Below, one piece after another: positions 45,721 to 58,094 of a DNA stretch of 64,000 bases (within the stretch, counting starts at the first letter, position 1; each line of letters opens with the position of its first letter). A model generated the notes under the pieces. The model made no database searches. It saw nothing but the letters and a program-made list of their open reading frames with translations, and was not told the origin of the DNA. A program made the position numbers and the translations under genes. The stretch is from Combretum micranthum (taxonomy: Eukaryota > Streptophyta > Magnoliopsida > Myrtales > Combretaceae). The DNA is taken from contig JAMXBD010001250.1 in NCBI GenBank assembly GCA_024138025.1, positions 248,001 through 312,000 on the forward strand, written 5' to 3'.

Positions 45721-47875
45721 AAAGCAGACTACAACCGGATCTAAATACCCAAAACTTCCTTTTGCAATAGCAGGCCATTAGATTAAATTTGTGTTGAATG
45801 ACAATGCGGGGATCTGAATTCAGGACCATCTATTCTAATATCATGATAAATTTCAGATCCATTACCATCTGATTTGAAAGTCTAATATGATATCGTGATA
45901 AATTTTAGATCCCTAACCAACCAATCTAAAAGTTGTTAGTCTAATAGGTCACATGTGGTTTATATATATATTGATTAACAATAATGTAAGTTTGTGATAC
46001 TCTTGCTGGCCAGTTTGACAATCCAAAACTTGAGACCTTAGCATCCCAATCCTCGGCAAGTAATATGATGGTTGTCTTCACATCAGGATGGCTCCAGAAT
46101 GAATATAATGCGTGCAAATCTAGAGAGAGAGAGAGAGGAGGGGTGGGGGGGCTGTGATACTGGTTCTGTATAGGCGACCATGCAGCTTTCCATGGCCCAT
46201 TAATTCATAGAGATGTAACATCTCCTGTGATCATGGCCACACCCCACATTGGAGACGATATGAAAGTGCAGGAATCTGGTTTTTGCTTAGCTTATGTGAA
46301 AAATTAACTCAACTTATCCTTCTCATTGAAATAAATGCGGAATTTTTTGACCATGCAATTCCCCCTGCATCCAGAGCAATGGAAGCACTAAAGCTATTGA
46401 ATTGTTTGCTTCAACTGCAAAAAAGGAACTTTAGCACCTATAAGCAGGTGTTATTCTCCATAATAGTGAAACCATATGACGAAACATATGGTGTGAAATT
46501 GATTTAGAGTTTATCCCAAGATATTGATTCGTTCACGAAATACCGTCTCGTGATCTTCAAAAGCTTATTGATTCTGAGAATACCTAGATAATTGATATCA
46601 AATTCGCAATTCTATACAAGAAGATCAAGATTTGGAATAACAAAGCAAAAATGCTAAGAGAAATTTCATTCAAAAATTTGAAACCAGTTTGTTTCGCCTA
46701 GGGCGTTCAATATATAGAGAACAAGGTAAAAAATGCTAAAATTATGAAATCATAAAATTTGAAAGACGAGCAAGGGAAAAAAAAAAAAAGCCACCTCAAT
46801 ACTAGCAGCTTATAAATCAATGCCAACAGCTTATATTGAAAGGCCGGTGGTGTAAATGGTGCTGTAGAAGGCCGGCGGCATAAATTCAATACTAGTTCTT
46901 CCTCGCCTGCCATCCTATACCATTTCTACAAGTATTTATATGCTATCTCTTCTACTGCATCACCAGAGGTACAATTCTTTTGAAATAACTGAATAAATAT
47001 TGGTAGTTTTTATGGTCAGTTTAAATTGTTCGGTTGTTGTGTTTTATTTAAAGTAATACATGGTTTCACGGAAACTTGCGAAAGGTTAATGTCAAAATTT
47101 GAACCTATAGATTTGATACTTGTTTTATATTTATTACTTGATGTTACCCTGCTTGTAGGTTGGGACTTTAAATAAAATCCAGAAAGTGAGCAATTTGATT
47201 AGATAAAAAGGCTGAACGACGATGCAGGGGATTAAAACAAACAGTAGACATTGACATTTGTCTTTCCCCAACCAGAAATTCTGGATTTAATCCTCGTTAT
47301 CAGATATCAAGGCAATAACATTCATAGCCATACAGGATCCTAAAGTTAGTCATCTCCACACAGATGTAGTAGAATTACATGCGTTCCTGGAGGTTCAATG
47401 GCAGCAACAATTAGCCATTTAAGGATCCTTGAGAAAAGGGCCATCCAAACATTTTCTCTATCATCTGGTCTTTAATTTCAAGATTTGAATGATTCACTAA
47501 AAAAGGGCTAATACGAACTGAAGTATAAGCGATTCAGCTGCTCTGAAAGGCGGATTAGTAGCACTATTGTGTAAATATAAATGAGCTATATATTTAAGCC
47601 ACTCAAATCATGAAGGATATGATTGAATATTTGCATGAAAAGAATACTTCTAACGTACTTCTCCAAAAGTCAAGCTGTTTTGTTGAATGATTATATTATG
47701 TTGGGAACAACATAAAAGCATGCTTTCAATGAATTAGTTAAACTCAAATTTGCAAAATTAAAAAAAAAAAAAAAACACAAACTAAATTGTAAAGAATCAA
47801 ATAATTAAACTAGCAGGAAAAAATGTATGGAATACAAACTTATGTAATATTTCAAACTAGCAATATAGACGTAGC
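45721..47875. other. Intergenic between SOUL and VQ genes
   Basis: It contains a GA/G-rich microsatellite (46118-46150) and scattered short ORFs without domains. One 74-codon frame at 46283-46507 looks fairly non-repetitive, but I recognise nothing in it. No transposon boundary was found. Confidence 0.5.
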
Positions 47876-48184
47876 TTATATATCCATCTCGTAAAGGGGT
47901 GGCATTCCTCGTAACAGTCTATCGAAATCTCTAAACGATAAGTCCCTTCCTAAAACTGGCCCTTCATGATTCGCAACTCCTCTTCTTCTTATCTCCTCTT
48001 CCTTATTTGGTCCTTGGAAATTGGAACACTGGTAGTTCTTAGTTTCCGAATCAAGCGGCGGCACGACAGAATCTTTACCGGTAAGCTTCTGAACAACTGT
48101 TTTGAAGCTCATGGGATCGGTATGAACATATTGGGTGTTGATAATCACAACCTTAACACCCTCTCGCTCAACTCCAAGCGACAT
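47876..48184 (-). CDS. VQ motif-containing protein (VQ1/VQ10-like)
   Basis: An intronless 102-residue ORF. Residues 9-20 read GVKVVIINTQYV. The VQ motif is at residues 27-36, FKTVVQKLTG, fitting F-x-x-x-V-Q-x-L-T-G, followed by KDS. The N-terminus (KVVIINTQYV before the motif) and the small size match the short VQ1/VQ10-type proteins. VQ proteins are nuclear cofactors that bind WRKY transcription factors through this motif and tune defence, stress and growth responses. The C-terminal half is acidic/arginine-rich (EEEIRRR, FRDFDRLLRGM). The start is the first ATG after a TATA-like box 110-120 bp upstream. The ORF is intact, and most VQ genes lack introns. Confidence 0.92.
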   Translation of the reverse strand: MSLGVEREGVKVVIINTQYVHTDPMSFKTVVQKLTGKDSVVPPLDSETKNYQCSNFQGPNKEEEIRRRGVANHEGPVLGRDLSFRDFDRLLRGMPPLYEMDI

Positions 48185-48295
48185 GAAGCTAAATGTTTTT
48201 TCTTCTTCTGTTATGTGTGTGTGTGTTTTTTGAATAAGTAAGCGTCAACGTTTTGGTGGGGTTGTGTTGATGAAAAAGAAATGGTTCTTGTGCTG

Positions 48296-48304
48296 TATAT
48301 ATAT
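48296..48304 (-). promoter_or_regulatory. TATA box of the VQ gene
   Basis: TATATATAT lies 112-120 bp upstream of the VQ start codon, a usual spacing given a short 5' UTR. Confidence 0.6.
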
Positions 48305-48406
48305 TGAGTTAAGATCGACGGAAGAAAAGAGAAGGGTCCAAGGACAGTTTGAATTGATGATAGGGGACAGGGACAGCATTGTGAGGGTCGTAAAAGGTGA
48401 CATAAG

Positions 48407-48697
48407 TTGACCGTTATTGTTTCTAAGTTTAATGTTTTGACTATGTTAATCGTTAACATGAAGTCTATAGGGTTCCACGTATCAGATTCTTAAAAATTTT
48501 TTATCTAATGGACTTTTAAGGATTGGGACTATTGAGTCAGTCAGAGCACGGAAGCCCTGAGAGAGAGAGAGCCAATCGAGACTCGGTACATGACAAAATT
48601 CAATTTCAATGTCATCGAATGCAATTGACGAAACGATCAGTCAAAGAACTGCACGCATTGGCATTATTAGCGCTATATGATCATCCATTCCGGTCAA
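48407..48697. promoter_or_regulatory. W-box cores upstream of the VQ gene
   Basis: Four TTGAC(C/T) cores, in either orientation, lie 220-515 bp upstream of the VQ ATG: TTGACC 48407-48412, TTGACT 48437-48442, AGTCAA 48639-48644, GGTCAA 48692-48697. W-boxes are WRKY binding sites and VQ proteins partner WRKYs, so feedback regulation is plausible but not shown. Confidence 0.45.
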
Positions 48698-49366
48698 TGG
48701 TCTTATTCGCCCACGTTCGATTTCGCTATTCTTGGACTTGGGTATCAGGTATATAATTTGCAAATTGAATCTCTCTCTTTGTAAAGAAATCTCGGTGCTT
48801 TCATAAATTATATTAATTAAATACAAATACACCTTTTAAATCCCAAAATGTTAGGCCAAATAAAAAAAAAATCCCAAAATGTTAATATATTCCTGTGAGA
48901 GATTATATTAGTGGAGATTCTTAGCATTTCACGGCCAGTTTGATCTTACAAGAAAGCAAAGGCATGATTTGGAAGCTTATGGGGGGAATGGGATCAAGTT
49001 CAAATATTATGAAAGAATATTTACAATTATCCATCCAAAACATTTATATATATATATATATATATGTTTATTATTTACGATTTTTTAAATAAAAAAAAAC
49101 TATGAAGCTATTTTTACCATCAGCTTTTAACATAAGAATGTAATGCAAGAATTAGTGTTGTTAAAACAAAGTTGATTTGCCTGTTTCAATTCGATTGAAC
49201 CAAACTCATCCTTTAGAACTAGTTAGTTCAATTACAGTTTAACACCCGTTTCAACTTGGTTGTATCCATGGCCCACTAACACATCTGAGTCAAAACTTTG
49301 AATGGAATCTGACTACATTGTTGATAATCAAATTAAGAATCATATACATAAAAATACTTCATAAAT
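48698..49366. other. Intergenic AT-rich spacer
   Basis: It contains a TA microsatellite (about 49047-49065). No gene or element edge was seen before the target duplication at 49367. Confidence 0.5.
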
Positions 49367-49371
49367 AATAA

Positions 49372-49733
49372 TGCAGTAGCGGAATCTCAATTGAAGCCTA
49401 TATTTATTATTAGCGATTTAAGCTTTTGAGTTTTTGAAACTGCCAACATTAATTATAGCCTGCCAGCTTTTATTTCATGTGTTAATAGTCGGTTACACAA
49501 TTTATTTTTATTAATTATATTTATTATCCGTCTTTAGGGTTTCCTCATGTAATAATACAAATAGGCTTTTAGGCTTATCTTTGTATTATCAACTGATATT
49601 TGACATCTTTGACTTTGAATTGAGAATGTTTTCTCTAAAATTTGCAATTGTTTAGTAATTGTGTGATTAAGTTCACATTTTGAAATCAATCGTTGAATTG
49701 GTTTATGTTACTTAACGCTTCCAACCTGCATCA
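49372..49733 (+). repeat. 5' LTR of the TR-GAG-like element
   Basis: 362 bp, TG...CA, followed by a Met-tRNA-type primer-binding site with one mismatch in its core (GATC instead of GAGC). Confidence 0.85.
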
Positions 49734-49767
49734 AATTGGTATCAGATCAAGGTGAGTTCCTGCAAAG

Positions 49768-50787
49768 ATGGCAATTAACATCAGTGTTGACAGAAGTCAC
49801 GTCTTCAATAGTATTCAAGATGTGGAAGTCCTGAGAGCCAAATCCTTGTATCAAAGGGCGATATTGGGTAGCATGGACCAGAGATTCTGGCATTACGAGC
49901 AGCGCTTTGATGATTTGATTAAGCGATCTAATACCAACAGGAATAGGAACGGTTATGCGAGACGACCAAGGGTAGAGTATTCTTGCGCGGATCCTATTGT
50001 CAGACCTATTACTACGAATCATAAAGGTCAATATAAAGGTAAGTGTCGTAATTTTGATGATTATTACGAATATGTTTCTGAGGAGGAAGTTGAGTTGTAT
50101 GAACAGAGACAATCGCAAAGGAGAGGTAGTGATGGTGATGGTGATGGTAGATACCGAAGGAGCTATTATAGGTATGATCAAAGAGAATGTGACAATTTCT
50201 GTCAAAATATAGATATTCCATATTTTAATGGAGAATTAGGGATTAATAATTCTATTGATTGGATTGACAAGATTCAGTGGATTTTTAAATATATAGAAAT
50301 TCTTGAAGAGAAAAGGGTAAAATTAGTGGTTTGTAGATTGAAAGGTTATGCCTCTGCTTAGTGGGAGAGGTTACACAAAAAGCTAAATCGTGAAGGAAAA
50401 ACACTTGTTAGGACATGATTTAGGATGAAGATATTATTAGAGGATGAATTTCTTCCTCTTGATTATGAGAAAATCATATCCCAACAGGACCAAAGGTGTC
50501 ATCATGAAAAGAAATCGATGCATGAATATCCTATAGAGTTTGTCGCATCAACGTAAAGTAATGATTTGAAAGAGGAAGATGTTCCTAATCCAAAAGAAAA
50601 TGGGAAAGAATACATAGAAGAGACTCCTACAGTAGAACATGTGGATGAGAAAACTGAGCATCTACCAATTATTTCCACTGAACCTGATAAAAAAGAATTA
50701 GTTCCTAATATACCACTTACAATTGTCACAAAAGATACCGAGACTCCTAAAGTCATTGAAAGCAAATCTATAAAAACATTGGCGTAA
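49768..50787 (+). pseudogene. Gag of the TR-GAG-like element
   Basis: The ATG at 49768 lies 20 bp after the PBS. The frame runs to a TAG at 50359-50361. It has an Arg/Tyr/Asp-rich N-terminal part (QSQRRGSDGDGDGRYRR), then the Ty3 gag capsid start IDIPYFNGELG with SIDWIDKIQWIFKYIE and KLVVCRLKGYASA. The TAG replaces a Trp-type codon, because reading resumes in the same frame as WERLHKKLNREGKTLVRT, then another stop. A further charged frame follows at 50566-50787 (KEEDVPNPKENGKEY). As a capsid protein it could package the element's own RNA if the stops were absent. Confidence 0.75.
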
Positions 50788-50950
50788 AGGGAAAAACAAG
50801 TAAAACAACTGTTGTTGAGCCAAAAGAGAAAGCTAATCTTCTTGCTTTGAATGTTGAGATTGTAGATGGTTTAAAGAGCTTGAGGGTGGATATATTTTTG
50901 TATCCAGAAGAGAGCTTGAGGTCGAGCTCTTTATAAGTAGAAGAGAATAA

Positions 50951-51252
50951 TGCAGTAGCGGAATCTCAATTAAAGCCAGCATTTATTATTAACAGTTTCA
51001 ACTTTTGAGTTTTCGAAACTGCCAGCTTTTATTTCATGTGTTAATAGTCGGTTACATAATTTATTTGTATTTATTATATTTATTATCTATCTTTAGGGTT
51101 TCTTTATGTAATAATATAAATAGGCCAACTGATAGTTGATATCTTTAACTTTGAATTGATAATGTTTTCTCTTAAATTTGTAATTGTTTAATAATTATGT
51201 GAATCAATCGTTGATTTGGTTTCTATTGTTTTTATGCTTCCACGCTGCATCA
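50951..51252 (+). repeat. 3' LTR of the TR-GAG-like element
   Basis: 302 bp, same ends as LTR1, immediately followed by the AATAA duplication. Confidence 0.85.
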
Positions 51253-51257
51253 AATAA

Positions 51258-54200
51258 CGTAAGTACTTCATATGCATTTGCGTTTGACCAAGAACAAGAC
51301 TTGATGATTATAACATTTTTTTAATTGTTTTATAATTGTCAAATCTTGTCATTTATAAATAGAAATAGTCATTTAGGAATCACTCTTTAAAAAGTTAGAA
51401 CTCCTTAGAATAGAGAGATTTTTTAGTTGAAAAAAATAAAAAGAAACTTTATATACCCTCTTACGTTATAAAACAGCAAAATTTTTTGTTTAGTTTTGAT
51501 ATGAGTAGTAGATGTTACTACATTATTAGCCCTTAAAAGTACAAATATCGCACCCTATTAGCATAATCTAGAAGAGACAGATATATAATTTTGTTTGGAA
51601 AATTCTATAATTTCATACCTTTTTTTTTTTAATGAAACCGGTCATATAAGCTATATAACAGTTTAGATTTATACCAAATCATGATCGCACCGCTAAAATT
51701 ATTAATATATCATTTATTATTTTTATTATAATAACCAAATGATTGGCTCCTATTTTAATTTATGAGTATTTAAGACGATTTCAAATGTGTATGCATATCA
51801 CAATCCTTACTTTTATTATCGGCTTAGATTCATTACAATCCTAAGAAGTTCCTCAGATACTTAACTATATTTGGTTATTTCCGACTCAATTGCTTGTGGG
51901 AAATTAGTTTGATTATATAAAAATATATTAATTAGTCTATATTAATGCATAAGCGATTTTTTTTTTATTTGCATAGTTCGCAATGAAAATTAATTTCTTC
52001 CCCCTTTTTATATGGATCATTGATACTAATCTTTTACCTTTTTAAATTTCCAGGTGCCCATAATCACTTGCAGAATGGATAAAAAAAAATTAACACAGAG
52101 GGAGAGAGGATTTATAGTGTTTGTTCAAAGTAACTTGAATTTTCAGATAGCAAATTTATTTGTCCATACTTCTTATTTTATTGCTAGTCCAGGTTGGACC
52201 GGGTTTTGATATTTTGTACTTGTCTGCTTTGAATTTTTAATGATGCCATGCATTTTCCACATTATTATTATTATTATTATTATTATTAAAACTTCATAAA
52301 TATGTGAATTCTCCAATACTGGCCAAACCATGAATTAGTCTAAATAAAACATAACTTTTATCATGGTACGAAACCAACAGGTTGACAACGATGCAAAACC
52401 TCGTGATGAAATTATTGTTTATGCCGCCAGTCAAAAACATATATATGACGGCTTCAATTTTGAATGAGTAAAACTGTAAAATAGTAAGGGATGGTGCATG
52501 TACATGCAATTTTCTTTTTTTTTTTTATCATTATAATGGGAGGAATATTTGAATTTGGGATCCTCACTTGGGCAATCAGGAGATGCCATTAGGCTAAAAT
52601 CCCATTTTTTTGCATTAATATATACTATTAATTTAGGTAATTTAGTATTTATTTTAAATTTTAACTTTTGTAATTTAATACTTTTTCTTTAAAATAAAAA
52701 GTCAATTTATTAAACAATAACATATCAAGTTCTAGTTTCCCTTGATTTTTCCTGGAAAAAAAATGCTGCTTTGGAATGCTATTTTCCTTTTAAATTATAA
52801 TGACCATCCCTATAGATTTAAAAAAAAAAAAATTAACACCACTTTTCTAAAAAATACTATCTTTTCCTCTCTGTTTGTTTACATAAATGTCCATATTGCC
52901 ACATCATCATTATTAATTATTTTATTTAAAATATTATAATTATGTATATTAAATTGGTTGAAATATTAAAATACAATGAAGTAAATTCTTTAAAGTTCTT
53001 TGGTCCATAATGTTTTTTACTGGACATGTCTCATCGTTTATTTAATAGGTTAAATCCATATCTAACCCAAAATCGTATTATTAAAATACTTAATATATCA
53101 CATATTATATTTATTTTTTTTATCAATAAGTTAAATGACATCCAATATATTAATTACATATTTATCATAAATTCTATAATTGGTCCATTATGTTTTTTAC
53201 TGGACATGTCTCATCGTTTATTTAATAGGTTAAATCCATATCTAATCCAAAATCGCACTACTAAAATACTTAATATATCACATATTATATTTATTTTTTT
53301 ACCATCAACAAGTTAAATGACATCCAATATATTAATTACATATTTATCATATTTTTCTTTTTTAATACTTAACTCAGTTATTTACTATATATAATAATTG
53401 TTTAATGCTTGGTGCATTTTCTTAAAAATAAACAATATTTTCTCTTTTTTATTCTTTTTTATGAATTTTAAATCGAATTATTTTTTAAAAATAATATTTT
53501 CTAAAATTTAATAAAATCTTAAAACAACCTCTCATAGGTAGTTCATAAATTTATTCTTAATGACTAGAAAAAAAAAATTAATTTACTCTTAGTCTAAAGT
53601 TACTCAAAAAATCCATAACTTAGCTATAATGTTCTTAAATGCATTTACATAAGTTCAAAAGTTTTCTAACAAGAACAACTAAAGTTTTTGACAAAATTAG
53701 TATACAAAATATAGTTCTCTTTGTGATGCAACCCATCATATTTCCAAATTAACTTAGTTCAATGATTCATTTATTATTTTTTCGCTGTGTGTGTTTAGAA
53801 AATCTAACCTAGAATTTAGTTTTTGTTTCCTTTGCTTTCATTATACTTGGGAAGGATTAGGACCTCGGGTATGCAAAATCTAACATGGAAAAGGAATAAG
53901 TATAAAAAAGAAGAACCACTTGTTGGGCTTACTTATGATTAATCTAATTATTTAATATATATATATATAATAAAAAATTTAATTATTTTTTCCTCATAAC
54001 TAATCTAATTATATATCATATATAATAAATCCAGGTTTATTAATAATTTTTTAAGAATTTATTTCAATTTAATTTATTATTTTAACTAATTTAATATACA
54101 TAATTATAATATTTTAAATAAAATAATTAATAATGTTGATGTGGCAATGACACGTCAGCATTTATGCCATACAAACATTAATATAAATAAAAATAGGGAG

Positions 54201-54408
54201 GTAATTGTTGTATTTTGAAAAAGTGGGGTGTGGATTTTCTAACAAAGTTTAAAAGGGTGGTTAATGTAATTTATTCTTTTTTTTCTTTCACATTGGTATT
54301 ACTGCTAATTATTTATTACTAATAGCATCAATGAATATTTATGCTCTTTTCTCTCTTAACCATAAAGGATATTTTATAGGCTATGATGAGATTGTAAATA
54401 TTGAGCAT
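51258..54408. other. AT-rich intergenic spacer
   Basis: No gene recognised. It holds an ATT microsatellite (about 52260-52288) and the 180-bp tandem duplication listed separately. Confidence 0.55.
53001..53351. repeat. 180-bp tandem duplication
   Basis: Two adjacent units, 53001-53180 and 53181-53351, both start TGGTCCAT(A/T)ATG and end in TACATATTTATCATA. They differ at only a few positions. The apparent ORF across them is an effect of the duplication. Confidence 0.92.
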
Positions 54409-54448
54409 TGTAACGCCTTAAAATTTATTTAAGGTAGTTACTGGTACA

Positions 54449-54469
54449 TATAATACTTCATGTATTATA
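54449..54469. repeat. Hairpin near the LTR edge (copy 2)
   Basis: TATAATAC and GTATTATA form a perfect 8-bp stem with a 5-base loop, 40 bases inside the TGTAACGCC edge. Its position matches the hairpin of copy 1, but the stem sequence differs. Confidence 0.7.
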
Positions 54470-56654
54470 CACTCAGACTTTCTCAAATGATATGTTTATT
54501 TTGAACATTGCTAACAAATTTTAATTAATCAAAACGTTTGTTTAGATTTTTAAAACAACCGGGTTTAGTTACAAAGAAATCAAACTTTATAAAAACATAA
54601 TAAAGATCTCTACTCCTCTAGATTCCATTAAACAAAACTTTGCAAAAACATTTTATAATCTACTCTCATGAATAGATCAACATTTACAAATACTTGGGCA
54701 CCACCAGGCCCTTTTTAAAAGAAAATACAACTCTCAAAATATAAATCCAGTTCTTAAAATAAAACAAAGAAAAAAAATTGGCCCTACATCAATTCACTCT
54801 TTCTCCCAAAACTCCCATAACCCAAGCCAACATCGTCATCACCATCAACAACAACAACAACAATATCATCATCATCAACATCATCTTCTTCACAACACAA
54901 CACCTAGAAAAAGAATAACAACAATAATGAGCCGAAACTGAGTACACAGTAATACAAACATATATGGAATGGCACATAAGCCTAGCGAAATGCAATGCAA
55001 CAAACAATAAGTTATTATCTTTAATTTAAAGTAAATAAATCAACCATTAGGTACTCATACTCTAGAACAATCTAAGGGAAACTGGGGTCCTGAGTAATAG
55101 GAGCTACTCAGGGGGTTGATATAAGCAATGTGAATACCTATATCTCCTATATCTATTCGAAAAAGAGAAAATAAATCCATCTAGGGTTCACAACCGTTAC
55201 ATATATTATACTCATCTCAGTCCATAACATCAGTTAGTTTAACCGGTCTCGTAAACGTGAACTAAAACATGTTACTTGATTCTTAGCCTAAGTAGATGTT
55301 ACATTAACACCATTTGTCCCATTAGCTACCCGTTGAGCCATTTATAAATCATCATTGCATCATGGTATTTGTCATTGCATATGACACCTCAGCGCCTAAC
55401 TATCGTCTCCCTCCCCCCACACCCCCTCTCCCCCTCGGGGTAAGGTTGCCGCTCCTCAAACCAAATTCAATGGCACACCCACAAACAACACTCATTGACT
55501 TTTAAGCCATATTTAAGTGTTAATCTATTTTAAAATACTTATCCTAACAATAACCATGCAAGTTATTGTGTACCTTATTAGTTCAGAATCCCAACGGAAA
55601 TAAAAGATATCCCAGAATCCATTTCATAAGATAAATCAAGTATCCATATCTGTAAATTCATGAATTAAACTCATATAAGAAATCTAATTAAATATCCACT
55701 TATCTCAAACTTATTTTATTACCCTATTTGATCAAACATTAAATAGGAACCTTGCTATGGCTGCAAAGATCGTCTGCCAAAATACGAACAATTCTCCTTT
55801 GTTTGTCAAAGTATTTATTTTCACTTTGATTATAGTATTTTATTATAAAAGCATCAACAAAGCGTTCATATACAAAAAAAAAAACTCATTTCCTAAGCAA
55901 ACACAAATTTGAAACAACATATCCCCCATATAATTCATGGTCTATCGTAACTCATTAACTTAAGCCAATTATTAACTATTAACTCATTTTAACTTACTCC
56001 TACCCAAATTGATTTGAATTAACCATTTGATCCAATTACTAAGTTAAGATAATTAAACTAAATCAATCTAATCCAATTATTAACTATTAAACCTATTTTA
56101 ACTTAACTTAGCCAAAATTGATTAGACTAATCGTTTAGTTCAATTACTAAACCAAGTTAATTAAACTTAATCAATCTGATTCATTTTAGCTTAATGAAGT
56201 TCATTAGGCCAAGTTGAACTTAGATTATTAACTAGGTTCATTTTATATCTAACTCTATATTTAATCAAATTATTTATTAAATCTATAAATTCATTAAACT
56301 CATGCTTAATTATATCATTCAACAAATATAACACATTAACTATCATTTATCTATTTCATTTTATCTCAAAAAGATTCATTTTATACTTAGCTACGCATAC
56401 TTAATTAGTAAAACAAGTTTTCAACTTTGTTTGAAAAATGTAGCAGCTAGAATCAATCAAAATTTAAGTCTTGATACTTTTAGAATTTGCAAAAACTTAA
56501 AACATGAAAATTGTAGAAATATTTTTAAACTTTCCATAAAATTTTGAATCACCTCAATTCAAGGTCGGATGAAAAAGTTATGATCAAATTACAAAATAGT
56601 ATTATAGTAGGGAATCAGGGACCTAAGGTTAGTAAAGACTTAGTCATGGCTGTG

Positions 56655-56935
56655 ATTTTCTGAAAGATGATACAAAATGGCTTTTGAGCTAAGAATCACG
56701 CCCGTGATTTTTCAGTTTCAAAATTTTTGAACAACACGAGGCTAGCAAGGATGGATCATGACCATGATTCTTGAAAAATTCCCAAAATAACGCTTTGTCT
56801 TATAAAATAACACTCGTGATTCATGAAAACACTTACATCAGACGCTACTAAGGTTTGAATCACACCCATGATTCAACAAAATTTTCCAACCCAAGCCTTC
56901 TAAGGTTTGAATCACGCTTATGATTTACTCCCTCA
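56655..56935. repeat. Iterated AATCACG..CGTGATT palindromes
   Basis: Imperfect palindromes of the type AATCACGCCCGTGATT recur about every 60 bp (56695, 56755, 56815, 56869, 56920). In the related copy, the corresponding stretch (13790-13990) instead iterates GGCGTGG/GCCA-type motifs. Confidence 0.6.
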
Positions 56936-57373
56936 TATCTTACACAAACCTTCATGTTTTTCAAACTCCATTTTATCAAGCTTTTATACATTCTACTTCA
57001 ATTAAATCTGCATAAATGCAACATACAACTCATCACATTCACTTAGCAACACTAAATGTGCAAAAACTCCACATCTCCAACATCATACAATTCCTATAAC
57101 TTTATATTCGACACTTGAACATTTCATAACTTCATTCACTCACTCATCTACCAATCTTATTAGAAACTCTACTTACAAGTAATATCGATTTATCATATAT
57201 ATGCAAAAGCAACAATCAAAATAAAGTAAAACAATTATACTTAGTTTTAGGCAATAACATACAATTGAATTCACTTTTCTTGTTGTTAAACTACTTCTAA
57301 CTTTGATTTCTCCCCTATCTTATCTTCTAAAGTTGTTTTCCCTTCTTGAAATTGAGATTCACGGTTGAATTTT

Positions 57374-57490
57374 GAGGAGGAGGAGGAGGAGGAGGAGGAA
57401 GAACAAGAAGAAGATGAAGTAAGGAAGAAGAAGAAAAAGAGGAGGATACAGGAAGAGAGAAGAAAAGAGAGAATGAAATAGCTGAGTAGG
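57374..57490. repeat. GGA/GAA-rich tract
   Basis: GGA triplets run into GAAGAA repeats; this is the purine strand of the pyrimidine-rich tract also present in the other LTR copy. Confidence 0.8.
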
Positions 57491-58060
57491 GAAAAAAAAG
57501 ATAAGGAAAGGAAAATGATAAAATTAAGATACTTTAAAATAAATATATTAGGTTTAGAACTTTCATATATATATTTTTAGTTTTGGGAATATTTAGAAGA
57601 TGATTTCAAAATCAACATGTTAGAAATTAAGAACTTAAAATAAAAACTTAATTTAGGAATTTATTTTAGATCAAAATGATATTTAATTTGAGTTCAGGTT
57701 TAAGAACTGATATTTTTATACAAGCAAATGAACTCAAATTTTATGAGGGTTAAAGAAATATATTTTATGCTAAAGTTTAATGGTTTAAGAATCTATTAAA
57801 CATTTCAACAATATGTTTAGGGGTTCAGGAATTAAAATCTCAATTTCAACTTAGTCCACTATAAATCTAATTATGTTAACTTGTCTAATTATATTTTATA
57901 CTTTATTTGATTTATTTAATCTGTCTAAACTCAATGTTTAATTTAGATGAAGGTTTAAGGTATTTCAAGTATAATAACCAATAATTTTGACCAAGTTTTT
58001 TCATTAATCAATTTAAATAATACATAATACATTTTCAAATAGATAATCTAAATGGAGAAC

Positions 58061-58063
58061 ACA

Positions 58064-58093
<30 letters not shown>
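58061..58093. repeat. ACAT microsatellite
   Basis: Eight ACAT units, close to the unclear end of the inverted LTR copy. Confidence 0.9.

Positions 58094-58094
<1 letters not shown>

Larger units (their letters stand above)
49372..51252 (+). mobile_element. Gag-only mini LTR retrotransposon (TR-GAG-like)
   Basis: 1.88 kb, flanked by the perfect 5-bp duplication AATAA (49367-49371 and 51253-51257). LTR1 is 49372-49733 and LTR2 50951-51252; both start TGCAGTAGCGG and end GCATCA. The PBS TTGGTATCAGATC (49736-49748) follows LTR1 after two bases, and a purine-rich AGTAGAAGAGAA precedes LTR2. The interior encodes only a Ty3-type gag and a charged tail, with no protease, RT or integrase. This layout matches TR-GAG non-autonomous elements, which rely on proteins of other elements. 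LTR1 carries about 16 extra bases and some internal segments absent from LTR2. Confidence 0.85.

Noticed and set aside
46283..46507. 74-codon frame MLSLCEKLTQLILLIEINAE..., possible small gene
   Set aside because: No recognised domain, no clear promoter, and length is within chance for this spacer.
48523..48756. 77-codon frame on the + strand opposite the VQ promoter
   Set aside because: No domain; overlaps the putative regulatory region of the VQ gene and reads like random sequence.
53026..53316. 96-codon frame containing two MSHRLFNRLNPYL repeats
   Set aside because: The repeat is the 180-bp DNA duplication; both frames are AT-driven without a domain.
54789..55007. 72-codon Met/Leu-rich frame on the - strand resembling a small membrane protein
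   Set aside because: It arises from a TTG/ATG trinucleotide repeat inside the LTR-like copy and has no counterpart in the related copy.
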